This document shows, piece by piece, positions 59,219 to 64,000 of a stretch of DNA of 64,000 nucleotides (its first letter is position 1; each line of letters starts with the position of its first letter). Location: positions 108,381,367 through 108,445,366 of the forward strand of contig OZ038381.1 of assembly GCA_964036045.1 (NCBI GenBank), in the 5' to 3' direction. Below the pieces are notes generated by a model. That model worked only from the letters and a program-made list of their open reading frames with translations. It made no database searches and was not told the DNA's origin. This DNA comes from Eutreptiella sp. 'Long Island Sound 2002'. Lineage: Eukaryota; Euglenozoa; Euglenophyceae; Eutreptiales; Eutreptiaceae. The translations under genes and the position numbers were made by a program.

Positions 59219-62200
59219 TCAGGCGTCGAGGAGGTCGATGACGCCCTGAGCTGCGGGTGCCCTGCGGCTCCGCTTCTGGGGCTGGGGTAGGGCCCATGCA
59301 TTGTGGACTTCGCCGGTGTACTCGGTGCCGGTGAGGTGCTCCGTGTCGGGGGTGCACAGCTGCATGGGGACCATCTCACGACCGGTTCGGTCTCGGCAGA
59401 GTTCGATGGTGCGCCCCAGCTTCTTGTCGTTGGGGGTGGCCGGGTCCCACTTGACGTGGATCTTGAACCCCTGGTGGTCCCCGGTGACAAGGTACCGGTG
59501 CTTGACCGCCCCTGCGGCCCATATCCACTTGGAGGGGCCCGCGGCCGTGGGGTACTCGAAGGGCAGCTGCACCCGGGTGCCGATGGCGTTTTCGGGATAC
59601 AGGGCAGCGGCTTCCTCTTTGGTCCAGCTCTTTGGCTTGGCCCTTGGCTTTGGCGCGGGTTTGGTCTGTGTGGGGGCCTTGCGCTTCTGCGCACCTTGGC
59701 GGCGCCGGGCAGCAGGTTGTCCCCGTTGGGGAGGTGCGCCCTGGGGCTGCTGTACGGGTGCGTGGCCTGGTGCAAACACGGGGTGTTCGCGGGCGGCTGG
59801 GACGTCGGGCTTGGACATGGGGACGGGGTCCTTCAGCTGGAACACTTGCTTGGTCATGAGGCCAAGCACTTCCTCGGCCTCCTGCAGGGCGTTGGGCGGG
59901 TCCTCGGGCCAGGTGAGGAGCCAGTGCCCGGTGCCTGCCCCGTGGTGGCGCATGTGGGCCCTGTAGCGGGTGGCGTGGCGTGTCCACGCTGGGGTGCGTT
60001 CCGGGGGAGGGGGCCTTCTGGCGCCCCCCGCGCCCAGTAGAGGGCGTAGTGCAGCGCTTCCCAGGCCGCCTCTGAGGCGTGGGGGATGCGTGCGGTGAGT
60101 CGCAAGCGGTCCCCTCCGCGTGGTGGGGGCGGGACTTTGTCGTCGGGGGCGTGTGCCGTTGCCCGTCGGACCTTGCCGTGGTCGTCCCATTCCACCGTCC
60201 ACCAGGTGTCCCGGTGTTTGAGGATGTGGACCTGCGTGGTGGTCGGGGGGGCGTCCATGGCGTCCCAGCTGACGAGCTGGATGGGGCGGACCGCAGGGTG
60301 GGTCTTCGGGGGTGCTCGCATGTTGAGGATTTGGTGGATGTCCTCGGCGGTGGGGCCCGCGTCGGGGGCGTCCTGCGCTGCTTGGGCTAGAGGTGGGGAG
60401 GGGCGGTCCTCCAAGAGGCGGGAGGCGGACGCCGTGGCGTACATGGCTGCGATCAGGACGTGTTCCGTCAGCCCTTCCACCATGAGGTGGTTTTCCCCCT
60501 CCAGGTCTCGGGGGATGGTGGCTTCCGCCTTTAGGGTGAGGAGTGCGATGGCGCGTTTGGGTCCAGGTGTGGCGTGCGTCGGCTCATCTGGCGGGCGTCC
60601 GTCGGATGGGTTGTGGGGGGGGCGCTTCTGGAAGGGGGATGGTCCCACCGCCAGGTGCTCGACAAGGTGTAGCGGTATGGCGTGGTGGCGGTCCGCTGCG
60701 GGCAGGAGGTAGGGGTGTGGGTTCCGGGTATCGTGCCGAGGAATATGCCCCCCCTGGGGGTTGGGGTGGGCAGCGGTTGCTGCAGAGCGCCTGCGCATGG
60801 CAGCGCGCACCGAGGGTCGCAGTGGGTGCATGGGGCTGTTATGGGGTGCGGTACCGCGTACACGGTGAAGGGCCCTACCGCGCGCTGGATGTGGCGGGGG
60901 ATGATGTTGCGGAGGTCCGCCACCCGTGCCGTGCGGCTTTCGCCATAGTATATCCAGAGCGTGTCCTCCAGTGCCATTTTGGGGCGTAGTTTGCGAGCAA
61001 GTAGGTTCAAGGTGCTTTTGTGGGTGGCCTCGGTGACGGTGCCGGGTCCAGCGTTAATGCGTGGGAGCAGGTGGTTTTGGTGGTGTGCCGCGGCCCGTCT
61101 GCGGGCGGTGTGGAGGGCGGTGCTGTCGGCGGGAGGGGGCGCGTGGTGGGTGGGCCTTTTGCGCGGGGTCGGGGCGACGTGTAGGGGATGCTTCCATGCC
61201 GGGCGCGGGTGGTGTGGCGGTGGCTGGAGGCCAGGGTAGGTGGTGAAGGTGTATATGGTGATGGGGGAGCGCTCATGCGTGGCCTGGAGGTAGTAGTGGT
61301 CGCGACCCGTGTTGTGGGTGACGATGACGGTTGGCGTTGGTATGTCGTAGTGGAGTGCGGTATTGGGGAGTTGTTTGGTGATGCGTGCCGTTGCGTCCCC
61401 CGTTTTGGGCGCGGTGTCGTGGGGCACGAGGATGTGGACTGCCCACGCATCGTGGGCGGGGAGGTCGAGGTCCGGTAGGGTGGGATGAATGGGGCGTCCC
61501 CGGAAGTGTGTGAAATCTGGGTTGTGGCGTGCCGCCGTTTCCTTGATGATGGACGGTGCCCACTGGGGTGGCGCCCCAACTTGCTGGGCCATGGCGGCGA
61601 CGGCGCGGGCGATCGCCGTGAGGTCTGGGCCGATGCCAGGCTGGTCTGCCGGTTGCTGCAGACCCCCTTCTGGTGCGGGGTGCTGCCACCATAGGGTGTA
61701 GCCCTTTTGTGTGTTATCGTGGGGGGTGTGCACGAGGCCTTGGTGGTTGGAGATGGCGGTCTTGAGGGCTTCTGCTGCCTCGCGGTGGAGGGTGCGCGTG
61801 TAGGCCCAAACTCCGGTGGGGGGGGCCGCCCCGGTGTGGGATTCGGCCCTGGTGGGGGCCGGCTCGAGGGTGTGACTGTGGAGGGAGGGTCTGTGCAGCC
61901 CTTCGTGCAGGGAGGCGCACACGTGTGCCCACCTGTCCGCCCATCCCTGTTGGGCGCTTCCTGCGTCTGCTCCTGTGGGCAGTCGCATGATGACCACGTG
62001 CCAGGGGTGTGACCCCGGTACTACGGTGGGGGGTGTGGTGTGCTCGTGAGCGTGTAGCCACACTGCGGGGTCTGCGTTCGCCGTCACGTAGTCCTCTCCC
62101 TCCGCTGTGTGGACGTTTTCGACGGCGGCCTCTCCCTCCAGGGTGAGGAGGAGGTGTGTGCCGGGGGGCTGCGCGTGCGTCTCCGCGTCCCGGAGCCACA

Positions 62201-63646
62201 GGTACGTGAGCGCCACGGCGCTGGGGAGGATTTCCCCCCACGTGAAGGTGCCTTCGGGTGATGCCCACTGCAGGGGCAGTGTGCGGCGTCCCCGCGAGTC
62301 ATTGGTGGCATGGTAGTCGTGGGGGAGGTGACGTTTGGTGAGCCGGTGCGGCATGCGTTCGGTGGTGGCTGTGGGGGGGTCCCAATTACATTCCTCCGGG
62401 GGGGGTGCGTCTGCGTCGTCCTCCTGGGGCTGGGCCAGTTGCAGCGCCTGTGCATTGGGTGTGGCGTCGGGTAATCCGCTGTGCGTGAGGATGTAGAAGC
62501 CCCCGGGCCTGAGTTGGAGGACGGTGTCCCACTTCGCCGTTTGCTCTGGGGACCACTGGTGGGGCCCGTCCTGCGGTCGGTGGAGGGTGACCTGGTGGCC
62601 CCATCTCCAGCTGTGGTAGGCGAGGAGGCTGAGGACGGTGTCTTGCTCCGGGTCCTCCACGCTTTCCACGTATGCCGTCATGTCGGTGACGTCGACGGTG
62701 TACTTGTCCTCCCATTCTTGTGTGGGGGTGCCTGGAGGGGGGGGGGCGGTGGTGTACCCGTGGAGCCCCGGCCCCGTGACGTCGGGCAGGTCGTGCTCGA
62801 GGGACGCCCGGTACTCGGCGGGCCTGTTGCTGGCTTCGTGGGTGGGGTGGTGGCGCCGCAGGGCGTTGTACAGGTGCGTCCAGGGCGCCGGCTCGCGGGG
62901 GGGGGGGGGGGGCGCGGGGGGGCATTATTCGGGCTGGGGTCCGCGGGGCCGCTTGCTGCGGGCTCGAGCTCCGGCGGGGTGAGGTCCATATGATGCTCTG
63001 TGTCCTCCGCGTGTTGGAGTTCCAGTTCTAGCAGGCTGTCGATGTCCAGGGCCATGGGGTCATCGTGCGTGTTCACGTGTTGGGGTGCTGCTTCATGGCA
63101 CGGCGGGCGTGTGATGCTGGTGTTCGGGGCACGTGCAGCGGCCGGTGCGGGGTCGTGCGCCGGGGGAGGCGCGCCGTTTGGCGTGGTTGTGGTGTGTGGC
63201 TGCACGCTGGTGGCTGTCCTGGCTGGCGGTGTTGCCCCTGTGTGCGGTTCGGGTCGTCGCCGGTGGTGGGTGTTGAGCTGGCGCGAGGTGGGCGGGGATT
63301 CCAGGGGTGGTGCCGGTGGGGTGGGGTGCGGAGTCGGCCGGGCGCGGCTTCGTTCCTGTGTTGGTGGGCTGTGGTGTCCCGTGCCCCCGGGTGGGGGAGG
63401 GGGGTGCGGTGCGGTATGGTGGTGTTGTGCTGTGTGGTGGCCTTCCCGTTGGGGGGGGGGGGCACCGTGTCCAGGTCTGGTGGGGTGGGTTGTCGCCCGT
63501 GGTTTGTCCTCTGGCGGTGTGGGGCAGCCCCGCGTGGTCTCTTGATCGTCCTCCTGGCGTGTTTCAGCACGTGGGCCGTGCGGGGTCGGTGTGGCATGGG
63601 GCCTGGGGTCCCCTGGGGCGGGGTGTGCGGGACTGGAGTGTCGCAA
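59219..63646 (-). pseudogene. LINE copy 2 ORF1, very long, unknown function
   Basis: About 1,475 codons across four open segments. The N-terminal segment (candidate Met 63646) is Pro/His/Thr-rich, then acidic (MALDIDSLLELELQHAEDTE). A 16-G run at 62897-62912 shifts frame; the true frame continues as PAPWTHLYNALRRHHPTHEAS. The main body from 62681 matches copy 1 and, unlike copy 1, has no TAG at the site matching 26157. One-base deletions near 60728 and 60005 shift it again. The last segment is Lys/Pro/Gln-rich, then conserved, ending VIDLLDA at 59219, about 60 bp before the ORF2 start. I recognise no standard LINE ORF1 domain. The true start may lie further upstream. Confidence 0.65.
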
Positions 63647-64000
63647 CCAGGGGGGTGTGGTCGTGTGGTGCTTGGGGGTGTCGGCCCACCGTTGAGTGGG
63701 CCCAGTGGTGCGGGGTATTGCGTTCGCGGGGTCCGCAAGTCGGTGGGTCGCGGCTTCTTGGGCGTGTTGTGGCCCCGGTGCGGTGCCCGTGGGTGGTGAG
63801 TGGCGGTGTGTGGCTGGGGTGTATTGTTTCCACGGGGGGGGGGGGCTATTTGCTCGGGTGTGGGGTGGGCCCGTGGTAGGTTGCCGGCGGGTAGCAGGTG
63901 TCGGGGCCTCACTGTGGGTGGGTATTCCGCGGTGTCCCCTTGGTGTGTCCCGTGGTGGTCTCTGGTCGGCTGGCTGAAGGGGGTTCTTGGGGTGTACCGC
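63647..64000 (-). other. 5' part of LINE copy 2, 5' UTR or ORF1 start
   Basis: GC-rich continuation of the LINE with low-complexity open frames. It has no counterpart in copy 1, so the coding frame cannot be judged by comparison. Confidence 0.4.

Larger units (their letters stand above)
47149..64000 (-). mobile_element. Giant LINE copy 2 (at least 16.8 kb, runs off window)
   Basis: Same family and orientation as copy 1, aligned without large gaps from the tail at 47149 to about 62840. Beyond that this copy alone carries more of the 5' part of ORF1. The tail junction lies in gypsy-2 just upstream of gag. The second target duplication is not in the window; the left flank GGGTTGATGT (47139-47148) predicts its sequence. 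It carries the same four frames. ORF2 appears open over its full length but contains a frame-shifted stretch. Confidence 0.9.

Overview
The window is a nest of eukaryotic retrotransposons and other repeats. I found no host gene, rRNA, tRNA or CRISPR array that I could support. Two large LTR elements of the Ty3/gypsy type, two copies of one giant LINE, a long foldback-like inverted repeat and several copies of a moderately AT-rich repeat fill almost all of the 64 kb. All the large retroelements lie on the minus strand; one short gypsy remnant lies on the plus strand. The sequence suggests a large, repeat-rich nuclear genome, most likely an alga or other protist. The evidence is a chromodomain gypsy element with a primer-binding site resembling the one for initiator Met tRNA, very GC-rich LINE coding sequence beside ordinary-GC gypsy sequence, and no compact gene arrangement. 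I cannot name the species.

Layout. 1-6208: inverted repeat whose arms carry 99-bp tandem repeats (six units in one arm, five in the other) and G/C homopolymer-rich tracts, around a 1.2 kb centre. 6781-7692: dead integrase-chromodomain fragment. 8869-37579: gypsy-1, a chromodomain element with two direct repeats of about 2.3 kb read as LTRs; its 3' internal end is split by LINE copy 1 (11457-27244), which is flanked by the 11-bp target duplication GGGGTAGATGG. 37580-40675: two copies of the AT-rich repeat also seen near 2.8-4.1 kb. 40676-47148: gypsy-2, with integrase cut short. 47149-64000: LINE copy 2, inserted just upstream of the gypsy-2 gag start and running off the right edge.

The LINE is the most unusual item. 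From 5' to 3' it has a very long ORF1 of unknown function; ORF2 with APE-type endonuclease, reverse transcriptase, RNase H and a C-terminal zinc knuckle; a third long reading frame with an N-terminal Cys/His cluster; a fourth reading frame of unknown function; a 3' UTR with 65-bp repeats and a T/A hairpin; and a TACC microsatellite tail. Both copies are damaged, but in different places, so comparing them shows the frames the family originally used. Both gypsy elements carry an unexpected conserved block between protease and reverse transcriptase.

No element here looks fully functional. Frames are broken by scattered nonsense codons and one-base indels, mostly in homopolymer runs.
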